Part shown: in pieces, positions 34,691 through 43,378 of the stretch
How positions within the stretch are numbered: position 1 is the first letter of the stretch
How the letters are laid out: every line of letters starts with the position of its first letter
Program-made: the position numbers and the translations under genes
The notes under the pieces: model-generated
What the model saw: only the letters and a program-made list of their open reading frames with translations
Told to the model about the DNA's origin: nothing
Database searches by the model: none
NCBI RefSeq assembly: GCF_004028095.1
Contig: NZ_SBHM01000007.1
Coordinates: 1,240,001 to 1,304,000 of the forward strand
Direction of reading: 5' to 3'
Source of the DNA: Paenarthrobacter ureafaciens
Lineage (GTDB): Bacteria; Actinomycetota; Actinomycetes; Actinomycetales; Micrococcaceae
DNA: 64,000 nucleotides

Positions 34691-36076
34691 CTAGAAACCG
34701 CCGCCTCCGCCGGAATCGCCGGCCATGTTGGCGAACCGGGAGTAGTGGCCCTGGAATGCCACGACGATGTCCTTGGTAGGGCCGTTACGGTGTTTGGCGA
34801 TCAGGATGTCCGCTTCACCTGCGCGGGGGGACTCCTTGTCGTAGACATCCTCACGGTGGAGGAGGATGACCATGTCCGCGTCCTGCTCGATAGAGCCGGA
34901 TTCACGGAGGTCGGAAACCATGGGCCGCTTGTCCTGACGCTGTTCTGAACCACGGTTCAGCTGCGAGAGGGCGATCACGGGGACCTGGAGTTCCTTGGCG
35001 AGCAGCTTCAGCGCACGCGAGAACTCGGACACTTCCTGCTGGCGGGACTCGACCTTCTTGCCCGAGCTCATCAGCTGCAGGTAGTCGAGCACCACGAGCT
35101 TCAGGTCATGTTGCTGCTTGAGGCGGCGGCACTTGGCCCGGATTTCCATGAGGGACATATTGGGGCTGTCGTCGATGAACAGGGGCGCATCATTCATCCG
35201 GCCCATGGTGGTGGCGATCTTGGACCATTGCTCGTCCTTGATGGTCCCCTTGCGGAGATCCTGGAGGCTGATGGTGGCCTCCGCGGAGAGCAAGCGCATG
35301 GCGATCTCGTTCCGGCCCATTTCCAAGGAGAACATCACAGTGGCCATGTTGTTCTTGATGGCTGCCGAACGGGCGAAGTCCAGCGCAAACGTGGACTTAC
35401 CAACGGCGGGGCGTGCTGCAATCACGATCATCTGACCCGGGTGGAGGCCGTGGGTGAGTTCGTCCAGTTCATAGAAGCCGGTGGGAACACCCACCATGCC
35501 CTCTCCACGGTGCCCGGACGCCTCGATCTCGTCCACCGTGGACTCCAAGACGTCTTTCAACGCCACGTAGTCTTCAGCCGTACGCTTTTCAGCAACAGCG
35601 TAGACCTCGGCCTGGGCCTGGTTGACGAGGTCTTCGACCTCTCCGTCCTGCCCGTAGCCCATTTGCACGATCTTGGTTCCGGCATTGACCAAGCGGCGCA
35701 GGACAGCACGTTCTGCGACGATTTCCGCGTAGTAGCCGGCGTTTGCGGCGGTGGGGACAGTCTGGATCAGTTCATGGAGATAGGCCGGCCCGCCGATCCT
35801 GTTGATCTCGCCGCGTTTGGTCAGTTCGTCCGAGACGGTCACTGCGTCAGCGGGTTCTCCGCGTCCGTACAGGTCAATGATGGATTCGTAGATGGTCTCG
35901 TGCGCCGGGCGGTAAAAATCGTGCCCGCGAACGATCTCCACGACGTCGGCAATGGCGTCCTTGGAGAGCATCATGCCACCGAGGACTGATTGTTCAGCCG
36001 CGATGTCCTGCGGAGGTTTGCGGCTCGAATCCGAAGCCCGGGTGCCCTCGAGTGAGTCCAAGTGCGTTACTGACAA
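34691..36076 (-). CDS. dnaB: Replicative DNA helicase DnaB
   Basis: 461 residues, standard length. The N-terminal domain includes AAEQSVLGGMMLSKDAIADV. The RecA-like ATPase has Walker A ARPAVGKSTFALDFA, VMFSLEM, Walker B LVVLDYLQLM, LSQLNRGSEQR, and the tail GPTKDIVVAFQ. A Gly-rich end follows. It unwinds DNA at the replication fork as a hexameric ring. The TTG at 36076 is chosen because GGAGG stands 6 nt before it; further upstream in-frame codons do not match the family. The upstream 626 bp hold a DnaA-box cluster. Confidence 0.95.
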   Translation of the reverse strand: MSVTHLDSLEGTRASDSSRKPPQDIAAEQSVLGGMMLSKDAIADVVEIVRGHDFYRPAHETIYESIIDLYGRGEPADAVTVSDELTKRGEINRIGGPAYLHELIQTVPTAANAGYYAEIVAERAVLRRLVNAGTKIVQMGYGQDGEVEDLVNQAQAEVYAVAEKRTAEDYVALKDVLESTVDEIEASGHRGEGMVGVPTGFYELDELTHGLHPGQMIVIAARPAVGKSTFALDFARSAAIKNNMATVMFSLEMGRNEIAMRLLSAEATISLQDLRKGTIKDEQWSKIATTMGRMNDAPLFIDDSPNMSLMEIRAKCRRLKQQHDLKLVVLDYLQLMSSGKKVESRQQEVSEFSRALKLLAKELQVPVIALSQLNRGSEQRQDKRPMVSDLRESGSIEQDADMVILLHREDVYDKESPRAGEADILIAKHRNGPTKDIVVAFQGHYSRFANMAGDSGGGGGF

Positions 36077-36227
36077 AGCCGTCCTCCATATGTGTACCGC
36101 TGCAGAGATTCCGTCCCTCGGCGGTGCGTAAAGCGCGGGTGGACCTGGAATGGATAACCCTGGCATCCGGACCAGCCGAGTGCTCCTGTTATATCGTCCG
36201 GGACCGACATTCTTAGGGCCGTCCCCG

Positions 36228-36677
36228 TTACCCACAACTTATCCACAGAAGTATCCCCAAGCTGATTTGCGCGCCGTCGGCTGAGGGTATTCGGGAGGGT
36301 TATTTCCATCCTGAAACAGGTACCTGAGCCACGGTATCCGCGCTCTTGGGAAGCACAAAGCCGGCCGTCTTGCACATCTGTGGATAACCTGTGGAATAAG
36401 CCTCATTGGTTGTGCACAGACTGTGCGTGAACCTGTGGATACAAAAATTCTTTTCGCTCAAAACCGCTTTTGAAATGGGAAAACGTCCCTCACAGCTTGT
36501 GGAGCAAAAGATTTTTTAGTGGATAACCATCCACAGATACATTCACAAGGAGGGAAGCCCATCACGCCTCGACGAGGCACAAACATGCCCGGAATGTGAT
36601 GCATTCAACAAGTTCATGCCGCATTTGACACTTCCCTCTCGGAAGCTTATGCCGCTCATGGAATGTGCTGTGGATAA
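36228..36677. promoter_or_regulatory. DnaA-box cluster and AT-rich tract upstream of dnaB
   Basis: Perfect DnaA boxes: TTATCCACA (36239-36247) and TGTGGATAA (36379-36387, 36669-36677). Near matches lie at 36228 (TTACCCACA), 36434 (TGTGGATAC) and 36518 (AGTGGATAA, within the palindrome GTGGATAACCATCCAC at 36519-36534). Between 36440 and 36517 are unusually AT-rich tracts (ACAAAAATTCTTTT, AAAAGATTTTTTAG). No gene is seen in 36077-36702. It could regulate dnaB or titrate DnaA; the chromosomal origin is normally beside dnaA, which is not in this window. Confidence 0.75.
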
Positions 36678-36702
36678 CCTCAATCTGGCATAAGCTCTAA
36701 GC

Positions 36703-37155
36703 ATGGGGAACAACCTTGGCGACCTGCTCCTGACAGCCCTCCCTTTGGTGATCCTTATTGGCCTGTTATGGGCCGTGTCCACGGCGCTTCGGCCCCGTGA
36801 TACCGGAGTGTCCGAGGCGGAGCGCTACCAACGTGAACTGGCGTCACGCTCCGCCGCGCACCAAGCCTCGCAAATCCAGGCGGCACTGGCCCAGCGGGCA
36901 CGCATAGAAGCTTCCGCGCAGCCCAGCCAGAACCGTTCCCACACTTCGCGCCCGGCCCCTGGCCAGCAGTCCCCGAATTCCCCTGCCCGGGGTCAGCAAC
37001 CCGCAATACTTCCCAACGGCCAGCTCAACCCACAGTTGGCATTTGAGCTCCAAAACCTTGTCCGCAGCGGCCAAAAGATCCAAGCCATCAAGGTACTGCG
37101 GCAGGCAACACACTCAGATCTCATGACCGCCAAGAACTACATAGATCGGCTCTGA
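36703..37155 (+). CDS. Membrane-anchored protein with L7/L12-like C-terminus
   Basis: 150 residues. One N-terminal transmembrane helix (about 8-30) is followed by a helical stretch and a Gln/Ser/Pro-rich linker (about 70-105). The C-terminal 35 residues (LVRSGQKIQAIKVLRQATHSDLMTAKNYI) resemble the helix-turn-helix end of ribosomal protein L7/L12. Such L7/L12-like tails on small membrane proteins are seen in actinobacteria; function is unknown. It is 8 bp before a second gene of the same design, and starts 25 bp after a DnaA box. Confidence 0.7.
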   Translation: MGNNLGDLLLTALPLVILIGLLWAVSTALRPRDTGVSEAERYQRELASRSAAHQASQIQAALAQRARIEASAQPSQNRSHTSRPAPGQQSPNSPARGQQPAILPNGQLNPQLAFELQNLVRSGQKIQAIKVLRQATHSDLMTAKNYIDRL

Positions 37156-37163
37156 TAAACGCC

Positions 37164-37739
37164 ATGGATTCGCTTCTCATCCCGCTCGTGATCCTCATTG
37201 CGGTCATTGCGGGCGTGCTGCTGCTCATTCGCTCCTACACCAAGCGATCTGCCGAGACCCGTGCCGACGCCGCGGCCTTGAACGTGCCCAAGGATGCAGT
37301 CACCCTCGCCAAGGAGTCGGCAGCCAAACTAAATGAGGAACAGCACCGTCGCCTGTACTCCCTCATAGCGCAGGGCCAAGGGATGGCGGCCATCAAGCTC
37401 TACTTGCAGGCCACCGGAGAAGGTCTGCGGGCCTCTCGCGACGCCGTCGGAGCCCTCGCCGCCCATCCACAGCCCTACCGGCCGGAAGCTCCCGCCAAGG
37501 ACCTGCTGGCGGACGATGACGACGAGCCCGAGCGGTTCCCTTACCGGTACCGTGCAATCGTCAGCAAGGGCGATGTGACCCGCGAGGTGAGCAGCAATAT
37601 GCTCAATGACGAGATCTACGGGCGGATCAGGACCCTCGCCAAAAGCGGGGACGTGGAGGGCGCAGCGCTGGCCCTGACCCGCCACTCGGACATCACCATC
37701 AAGCAGGCGCGCGAATTCATCGAGCTGCTGGACGACTAG
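37164..37739 (+). CDS. Membrane-anchored protein with two L7/L12-like segments
   Basis: 191 residues. There is an N-terminal membrane helix (about 4-24) and then two segments with the L7/L12 tail pattern: LIAQGQGMAAIKLYLQATGEGLRASRDAV (about 68-97) and LAKSGDVEGAALALTRHSDITIKQAREFI (about 157-186). An acidic linker (LADDDDEPE) separates them. It looks like a duplicated version of its neighbour. The TAG stop shares CTAG with the stop of the convergent zinc-ribbon gene. No function known. Confidence 0.7.
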   Translation: MDSLLIPLVILIAVIAGVLLLIRSYTKRSAETRADAAALNVPKDAVTLAKESAAKLNEEQHRRLYSLIAQGQGMAAIKLYLQATGEGLRASRDAVGALAAHPQPYRPEAPAKDLLADDDDEPERFPYRYRAIVSKGDVTREVSSNMLNDEIYGRIRTLAKSGDVEGAALALTRHSDITIKQAREFIELLDD

Positions 37740-38101
37740 AAGTCGAACAGGTCTCCGAGCCAGCCTTCCTTCTTCTTCCGCTTGCGGCCATAGTCATCGC
37801 GACGGTCGTAGTCCCGCCGATCAGCGTCCCTCCGCTCATAATCCCGGCGCCCACCCCGGTCGTCGTACCGCGGCTGCCCGGGCCTAGATTCGAAAGGGTT
37901 GTAGAGCGGTGGCGGGGCTATGGGAGGTTGGCTTGGAACGTGCGGCGCCGGAGCGGGTGGGGGGTCGGCGGCCACCCGATCGATGATTTTGTCCAGCTCA
38001 CCGCGGTCCAGCCACACACCCCTGCATTGCGGGCAGTAATCAATCTCAACCCCGCTGCGTTCGCTCATCACCAGGTCTACAGAATCCACAGGACATTTCA
38101 T
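37736..38101 (-). CDS. TFIIB-type zinc-ribbon protein
   Basis: 121 residues. The N-terminal zinc ribbon is MKCPVDS and YCPQCRGVWLDRGELDKII (three visible Cys of the zf-TFIIB family plus a Asp/Glu pair). The rest is Pro-rich, then an Arg/Asp/Tyr repeat (RRDYERRDADRRDYDRRDDYGR), then a basic and acidic end. It may bind nucleic acid; role unknown. The stop codon overlaps that of the convergent gene in the 4-bp palindrome CTAG (37736-37739). Confidence 0.8.
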   Translation of the reverse strand: MKCPVDSVDLVMSERSGVEIDYCPQCRGVWLDRGELDKIIDRVAADPPPAPAPHVPSQPPIAPPPLYNPFESRPGQPRYDDRGGRRDYERRDADRRDYDRRDDYGRKRKKKEGWLGDLFDF

Positions 38102-38138
38102 GCCTTGCCCAACGACCCGGCACGGCGATTAGTTCGGC

Positions 38139-38762
38139 CTACTGCGCAGCAGAGATTCCTGCCAGCAATTGCTCGAACGGCAACGACTCCAAGGCGGGCG
38201 ACTTCCGCCCGGGCTGGGGGCCGCTCAGCAGTTGCACGAGCTCACCGGCCGCCCGGTCCACGCGCGCGGAAAGCGGTGAGCCGCCGTCGTCATTACCCCA
38301 GTCCTGGGGCCCGGCGAAGATGGCAGTCGCCGCCATCCTGGTCCGCAGGTAGCTGAAGAGCGGCCGCATGGCGTGGTCCAGAACCATCTGGTGGCGGTCG
38401 GTGCCGCCCGTGGCGCCAATGAGGACCGCCTTGCCGTCCAGCGACTTGGGATCCAGAACGTCGATGAAGGACTTGAAGAGGCCGCTGTAGGAGGCGCTGA
38501 AAACGGGGCTGACGGCGATAATGCCGTCGGAGCCTTCGACGCCGGCGATCACCTCCGCGAGGCGGGGAGCTGCGTATCCGGTGACGAAGTTGTTGGCGAT
38601 GTCCACCGCCAAGTCCCTTAGTTCAACGATGTCGATCTTCGCCTGGTACCCGGCTGCCTGCAGCTGCCGTTCCGTGGAGGCAGCCAATTGGTCGGCCAGC
38701 AGACGGCTCGACGACGGCACGCCAAGCCCTGCTGAAAGGACGGTTATGCGGCGGGTTTCCAT
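38139..38762 (-). CDS. NADPH-dependent FMN reductase family protein
   Basis: 207 residues, flavodoxin-like. VLSAGLGVPSSSRLLADQL binds the FMN phosphate, and SPVFSASYSGLFKSFIDVLDP and GATGGTDRHQMVLDHAMRPLFSYL are typical of the CE1759/SsuE-like group. Supplies reduced FMN or reduces quinone-type substrates. AGGAGAAC precedes the ATG. Monocistronic. Confidence 0.88.
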   Translation of the reverse strand: METRRITVLSAGLGVPSSSRLLADQLAASTERQLQAAGYQAKIDIVELRDLAVDIANNFVTGYAAPRLAEVIAGVEGSDGIIAVSPVFSASYSGLFKSFIDVLDPKSLDGKAVLIGATGGTDRHQMVLDHAMRPLFSYLRTRMAATAIFAGPQDWGNDDGGSPLSARVDRAAGELVQLLSGPQPGRKSPALESLPFEQLLAGISAAQ

Positions 38763-38855
38763 GGCGTTCTCCTGTTGCTCGATTCAACTCAGCTTACATG
38801 CATATGCATCTATGTGGTTGAACCGGGCGGGCTCCGGAAGTATTCCCGGACGCTT

Positions 38856-39567
38856 CTACCGGCCCGGGCGCACGTGAGCGGCCAGAAAGTCCAGGGTCCT
38901 GTCCTTGGCATCCTTGGCTTCGGAGAAATTCAACTGGAACTGGTACTCATGAGGAAGTGCCGGAGTGTGGTCGGCTGGCCAGAAAAGCTCTGTCACGGGA
39001 ACTCCGGCTGCTTTCAAGCGATTGCTGTAGGGAACGGACTGCAACCAGGTCAACCCGTCTCCGTTGCCGCCGCTGATGAACGTAGGGGGCAAGTCACCGG
39101 TGACGAACCCGATGGTAGACATGGTTGCCCCGGCATAGGTGGCGGACCAGTCCTTGGTGCCCGTATAGGACCACAAAGACGTCTTGAGACCCCACTCCAC
39201 CAGACCGTTGAGCTTGCTCATGGCGTCCAGATCGTAAACACCGCAGTGAAGAATGGTGGCAGCCAGATCCTCCTTGCGCAACGCCGGCTCTACGCCAAGC
39301 AGGTTGGCGTAGGCAGGATTGACTGTCAGGGTGGCTATTTGGCTGGCCAGCTGTGCACCCGCAGAGTCCCACCCCACGGATCACCATCGCCGATGGCCAC
39401 GGGGTGGCAGAAAGGGCCAGGAGTACAGCCAGGACCAGCACGACGGCGAGCTCCAGCCTTCGGATTCTCCGCGGACGCCTGCGCCTGCCCGGCTCATTCT
39501 CCGTCTTGGGGGGCCCTGCACTGGCCGCTGCCGCCACCCTGGCTTCTGCCGCTTCCGATGACCCCAT
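38856..39567 (-). pseudogene. Alpha/beta hydrolase (esterase), internally deleted
   Basis: The N-terminal 65 codons give a basic stretch and a membrane anchor (LAVVLVLAVLLALSATPWPSAMVIR), and the C-terminal frame resumes at WDSAGAQLASQIATLTVNPAYA, containing the nucleophile elbow, followed by PTFISGGNGDGLTW and PADHTPALPHEYQFQL with the catalytic His. Homologues have roughly 100-150 residues between these parts, including the HGG oxyanion hole. That section is missing at a junction near 39375, and the two halves are also out of frame. Therefore a non-functional remnant from an internal deletion. Confidence 0.75.
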
Positions 39568-39660
39568 GAACCCATCCCCCGCCTGTGCACCGTCCGTGTG
39601 CGCACCTGCGGACCATGCTAGGACGGAAGAGGCCCTGGGCGAAGGATCTTGCAGAAAAGA

Positions 39661-40110
39661 CTACCTCTGCCGCCCAGCCCCGCCGACTGCCATCAGTTCC
39701 AGTCGCCGCAGGGTCTCGTTGTTCCTAACGTCGATCACAGGATCCCGCAGGACTTTGGGAACCAACTTGCCGGGACCTCGCACTGCGTCCTCGGAGATGG
39801 AGACGCGGCATTCGTCCGGACCGGCCTCTTCCACCGTGATCAGCACCTTGGCCTCACCCATCGGCCATCCACGGGCAAGGAGCTCAAGGGAGCGTCCGGC
39901 CTGGACCGCAGCCACGCTGGTGCTGTCATCGATCAGGAAGGGCCATACGCCTACGGAGTGATGAAGCTTCGCACCGACCTGGGGCCACTGATCATCCACA
40001 GCGCGGATCCGTGAGGCACCCACCACCCAGCCAGGGTAAAGCCAGCCGTCGGCGATCACTTTCCAGACGTCGGCTGCTGAAGACTTGAAGGGCCGGGTAA
40101 CAGTGGACAT
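39661..40110 (-). CDS. SRPBCC (START-like) domain protein
   Basis: 149 residues with the polyketide-cyclase/START fold. SAADVWKVIADGWLYPGWVVGASRIRAVD at the front and a C-terminal helix RNNETLRRLELMAV line a hydrophobic pocket. The family binds lipids or aromatic ligands; ligand unknown. Monocistronic, GGAAAGG before the ATG. Confidence 0.85.
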   Translation of the reverse strand: MSTVTRPFKSSAADVWKVIADGWLYPGWVVGASRIRAVDDQWPQVGAKLHHSVGVWPFLIDDSTSVAAVQAGRSLELLARGWPMGEAKVLITVEEAGPDECRVSISEDAVRGPGKLVPKVLRDPVIDVRNNETLRRLELMAVGGAGRQR

Positions 40111-40220
40111 GACTTCCTTTCCGGTGGCGCACCAGTATTGGGAATTAAGCTAAGCATGCTTACGAAGCTATCGCCAGAGGAACCCGTACAGGTTCCCAAC
40201 GCCAGGCCTAGATTGATCGC

Positions 40221-41102
40221 ATGGCCCGGCAGCGGCATTCCTGGAAGGCACCCATTCTTTTGCTGTGCACCGCGGGTGCGGTCTCTTCCTGCCAGCCCGT
40301 GACCGCTCCGGAATCGGGCACCAGTGAGCCGGCCGCAGAGATCGTGGTGAACATCAACCAGTCCCGCGACCAGTACGGAAAGCAAGCCATCCTCATCCAA
40401 CTGACCAACACCTCCGGGTCGCCCGTCACGGTCAGCGGCGTGGACCTCCGCTCAGGCTTGTTTCAGCAGGACATCACATGGAGGCCGGAGAACGGTCCAC
40501 TGGAACTCCCGCCGAACCAACCCAAAAGCCTCCCCGTCAACCTTACGGAGCCACGCTGCGGGAGCCATACGGGCGAACCCCCGGCAGCCACTATCCAGTA
40601 CGCCCGCACCAATAATGAGCAACAACAAATCAACGCCGAAGGCCAAGATCCCTTCGGCGTCCTGCAGCGCAACTCGGACGAACTCTGCCTCGCCAAGGAG
40701 GCCGCGGCGGTGGCATCCATCGCCTTGGCCCCGGAACTGGACGTAGCGCCGGACGGAAGAACCGCCGTCGTGCGCCTGATTATCACCCCAACCAGAACCG
40801 CTACGCCCAACCAGACCCTGGTCATCGAGTCGATCGGTGGCACCACGTTACTGGCGGAGCAGCCGTCGGACCCGTGGCCCCGCGACGTCGCCATTGCGGC
40901 CGCAGCGGACGCCCGGGTGCTGTCCCTGCGCGTACGCCCTGCCCGCTGCGACCCCCATGCCGTCGCTGAAGACAAGGTGGGAACACTGGTTCCATTGAAT
41001 GTGGCCATCGGCAACCGTCAGGGTGCCCTGAAGGTGCCGGCTCCTGCAGATCTGCGCGGACGCATCCATGACTTTGTCACCGCTGCCTGCAGCGCGGGCT
41101 GA
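40221..41102 (+). CDS. Secreted lipoprotein, function unknown
   Basis: 293 residues. A basic start (MARQRHSWK), hydrophobic core and lipobox VSSC (Cys24) give a lipoprotein signal. The mature part has two Ig-like beta sections: the first around residues 38-125 with a Cys in PRCGSHTG, the second around 165-290. Both carry the pattern of a DUF4232-type or similar binding domain but no catalytic motif. Convergent with the lipid kinase gene, 2 bp between stops. Confidence 0.7.
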   Translation: MARQRHSWKAPILLLCTAGAVSSCQPVTAPESGTSEPAAEIVVNINQSRDQYGKQAILIQLTNTSGSPVTVSGVDLRSGLFQQDITWRPENGPLELPPNQPKSLPVNLTEPRCGSHTGEPPAATIQYARTNNEQQQINAEGQDPFGVLQRNSDELCLAKEAAAVASIALAPELDVAPDGRTAVVRLIITPTRTATPNQTLVIESIGGTTLLAEQPSDPWPRDVAIAAAADARVLSLRVRPARCDPHAVAEDKVGTLVPLNVAIGNRQGALKVPAPADLRGRIHDFVTAACSAG

Positions 41103-41104
41103 AC

Positions 41105-42004
41105 TCAGCCGATGGTGGGCAGCGCCGCCGGTGCGCTCTCCACGCGGACCTTGATCCCGGCTTCCACGTTCTTTACTTCCCCGTCCATTTGGTACGGCAG
41201 GGGCTTCAGCGTGGTGAATTCGTAGCTGCTGACGCTCGGCTGATCGCCCAGGCCCTGGGTGGTGGCCCGCAAAGCGTTCAAGACCACCCGCCATTTGGGC
41301 ATGTGGGGGAAGAAGATGACCTCAAACTTGCCGTCACGGGGCGTCTCCTCCGCCTCGCTGAGGGTGGCGTACTTTGCCATTTCGGGGATGTTCGCAAAAA
41401 CGAGGCTGTCCACCTTCTGGCGCTTGCCGTTGTCCAACCGGATTTCGAACGGCTTGAACTCAGAGAACGTCTTGATCACGGACACCATCTCCGTCAGGGC
41501 GCCCTTGCTTCCCTTTTCCAACTCCGTCGCCACAACCGGAGTCAGGCCGAACCCGATGTACGAGTGAGCGTATTCCAGCGGCTCATTCTCTTTCTGGCCG
41601 GTGTGGATCCGGAGCAGGTCGATGTTGTGGACGTTGCCCTCCGCGATGGCCTCCTCCAAAGGCTTGGTTCCAACCGTCCGCCGGTGGTCGTTCGCGTTGC
41701 CGGCAGCCATGACTGCGGCCACTGCCTTGGGGTTCTCCGCCTGCATCACACCGTTGACAACCTCGTTGTAGCCGCCGTCGCCGCTGACCGAGACCACCAG
41801 GACGTCGCCGCCCTTACCGGCGGCATCGCGGGCCAGATCGACCGCGTGCCCCGCGTGCTGGGTTGGTTCAAGGACGATCTCCGGCGAGTACGGCAGCATC
41901 TTGATGAGCTTCCCGTGCAGCTCTTCCGCAAGCTCCGGGGCATTCCCCGTGCTGTTGGGGTTGAAGATGATGACGATCGACTCAAATGTCCGTGCGGAAC
42001 CCAT
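41105..42004 (-). CDS. Diacylglycerol kinase family lipid kinase
   Basis: 299 residues, DAGK catalytic fold. IVIIFNPNSTGNAPELAEEL opens it, the nucleotide loop is VSGDGGYNEVVNG (GGDGT variant with Gly-Tyr), and MAAGNANDHRR replaces the usual PLGTxND. These changes suggest it may not be a standard diacylglycerol kinase. AAAGGAGAA precedes the ATG. It lies 24 bp after phzF-like gene on the same strand, probably one unit. Confidence 0.82.
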   Translation of the reverse strand: MGSARTFESIVIIFNPNSTGNAPELAEELHGKLIKMLPYSPEIVLEPTQHAGHAVDLARDAAGKGGDVLVVSVSGDGGYNEVVNGVMQAENPKAVAAVMAAGNANDHRRTVGTKPLEEAIAEGNVHNIDLLRIHTGQKENEPLEYAHSYIGFGLTPVVATELEKGSKGALTEMVSVIKTFSEFKPFEIRLDNGKRQKVDSLVFANIPEMAKYATLSEAEETPRDGKFEVIFFPHMPKWRVVLNALRATTQGLGDQPSVSSYEFTTLKPLPYQMDGEVKNVEAGIKVRVESAPAALPTIG

Positions 42005-42028
42005 GTGTTCTCCTTTAGTTACCCAGGC

Positions 42029-42880
42029 CTATAACAGTACTGTCCCCTGGATGCAGGTAGTCGAATCACCGCCCACCCAGACCTGGTCCCCTTCAGCCTT
42101 GATGTGGATGCGCCCTGCCCTCCCCAACACCGTGCCTTGGGCGGCCACGTATGCCTCCGGCGCACGCCCGCTCCCTATCAGCCATTGAGCTGCCCCCGCG
42201 TTGAAGCTACCCGTCACCGGGTCCTCGATCATGGCGTCGCCCGGGAAAAACGTACGAACCTCAAAGTCCACGTCGGAGCCTGCCGGATACGGCCCGATGA
42301 CGCCCACCTTCAAGTCCCCCAAGGCAAGCATGTCCGGTTCCAGGCCAAGGACCTGGTCAGCGGATTCGAGCAGGACGCCAATCCACGCCGGCCCATTCAC
42401 CAGCCACGAGGCATCCAGGATGTCATCTTCCGAAAGTCGAAGACCCGCGGCCAACTGCTTCCGCACAGCGTCCTCCACCGGACCGAACCGGGTCAGTGGC
42501 GGGGCCGCGAAAGCCAGCCGTCCGCCGTCGTGCTTGACGCGTACCAAACCTGCTCCGCACTCCTGGACCACGACGCCGACAGACTTGGGCACTCCCCCTG
42601 CCTGCAGCCACGTGTGCGCCGAACCGAGAGTGGGGTGCCCTGCAAACGGGAATTCCTCACTGCCCGTGAAGATGCGCACCTTGTAGTCCGCGTCCGGATG
42701 CGTGGGCGGGATCAGGAAGGTGGTTTCGGAGAGATTGGTCCAGTTGGCGAACCGCTGCATGGTTTCGCTGTTGAGCCCTTCGGCATCTACGACGACGGCG
42801 AGCGGGTTGCCGAAATAGGGACGGTCGGAGAAGACGTCTACTTGGTGGAATGGGCGGTTTCGGGGGGAAAGTGGACTCAC
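42029..42880 (-). CDS. PhzF-family isomerase
   Basis: 283 residues, diaminopimelate-epimerase-like fold. FHQVDVFSDRPYFGNPLAVVVDAEGL, ETTFL (catalytic Glu), FPFAGHPTLGSAHTW and DPVTGSFNAGAAQWL are all present. Members isomerise small acids; only some make phenazines and no phenazine genes are near, so substrate is unknown. GTG start without a ribosome site; a leaderless message is possible. Confidence 0.9.
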   Translation of the reverse strand: MSPLSPRNRPFHQVDVFSDRPYFGNPLAVVVDAEGLNSETMQRFANWTNLSETTFLIPPTHPDADYKVRIFTGSEEFPFAGHPTLGSAHTWLQAGGVPKSVGVVVQECGAGLVRVKHDGGRLAFAAPPLTRFGPVEDAVRKQLAAGLRLSEDDILDASWLVNGPAWIGVLLESADQVLGLEPDMLALGDLKVGVIGPYPAGSDVDFEVRTFFPGDAMIEDPVTGSFNAGAAQWLIGSGRAPEAYVAAQGTVLGRAGRIHIKAEGDQVWVGGDSTTCIQGTVLL

Positions 42881-42937
42881 CGGTGCAGGCTATCACTGGT
42901 GCTGGTGAGCCTGTGGCGTGTCTGCAAGACTACCTGC

Positions 42938-43360
42938 ATGGCAGAGAACAAGACGCAGCCCACCGACGCGTCCGTAGAGGAGTTCCTCGGTGCCGTGGAG
43001 CACCCGACGCGGCGTGCGGACGGCTTTGAATTGCTGAACATGATGCGGGAGCTCACCGGCCAGGAAGCCGTGATGTGGGGTCCCACGATCGTCGGCTTCG
43101 GCAAGTACCACTACAAGTATGCGAGCGGCCGTGAGGGTGATTCCGCGGCCGTCGGTTTTTCATCCCGGAAGACCAACCTGGCCCTCTACGGACTGACCAT
43201 GGGGCCGGAGGCGGACCGTCTGCTTCCAGAACTGGGTAAGCACAAAACCGGCGCGTCCTGCCTGTACGTCAACAAGCTGGACGACGTGGACAGGGATGTG
43301 CTGGCCGAGCTGATCCGCACCGGCTACAACCACACCATGACGGAGATCCATAGGCCCTAA
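42938..43360 (+). CDS. DUF1801 family protein
   Basis: 140 residues. ADGFELLNMMRELTGQEAVMWGPTIVGFGKYHYKYASG and the terminal RDVLAELIRTGYNHTM are the family signatures (YdhG-like fold, related to frataxin-like domains). No catalytic role is known. ATG at 42938 has no strong ribosome site. Followed by a palindromic repeat (43379-43435). Confidence 0.85.
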   Translation: MAENKTQPTDASVEEFLGAVEHPTRRADGFELLNMMRELTGQEAVMWGPTIVGFGKYHYKYASGREGDSAAVGFSSRKTNLALYGLTMGPEADRLLPELGKHKTGASCLYVNKLDDVDRDVLAELIRTGYNHTMTEIHRP

Positions 43361-43378
43361 CCCCGCGCGAGCCCTCCG

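Noticed and set aside
36077..36702. Chromosomal origin of replication (oriC)
   Set aside because: The DnaA boxes are suggestive, but dnaA, dnaN and rpmH are not in the window, so a canonical actinobacterial oriC is unlikely.
42029..42880. Phenazine biosynthesis cluster
   Set aside because: Only a PhzF-family protein is present; no phzA-G partners, so a phenazine role is unsupported.
42104..42937. Longer start for the DUF1801 gene
   Set aside because: The extra frame is antisense to PhzF and lacks family similarity; the ATG at 42938 gives the normal protein.
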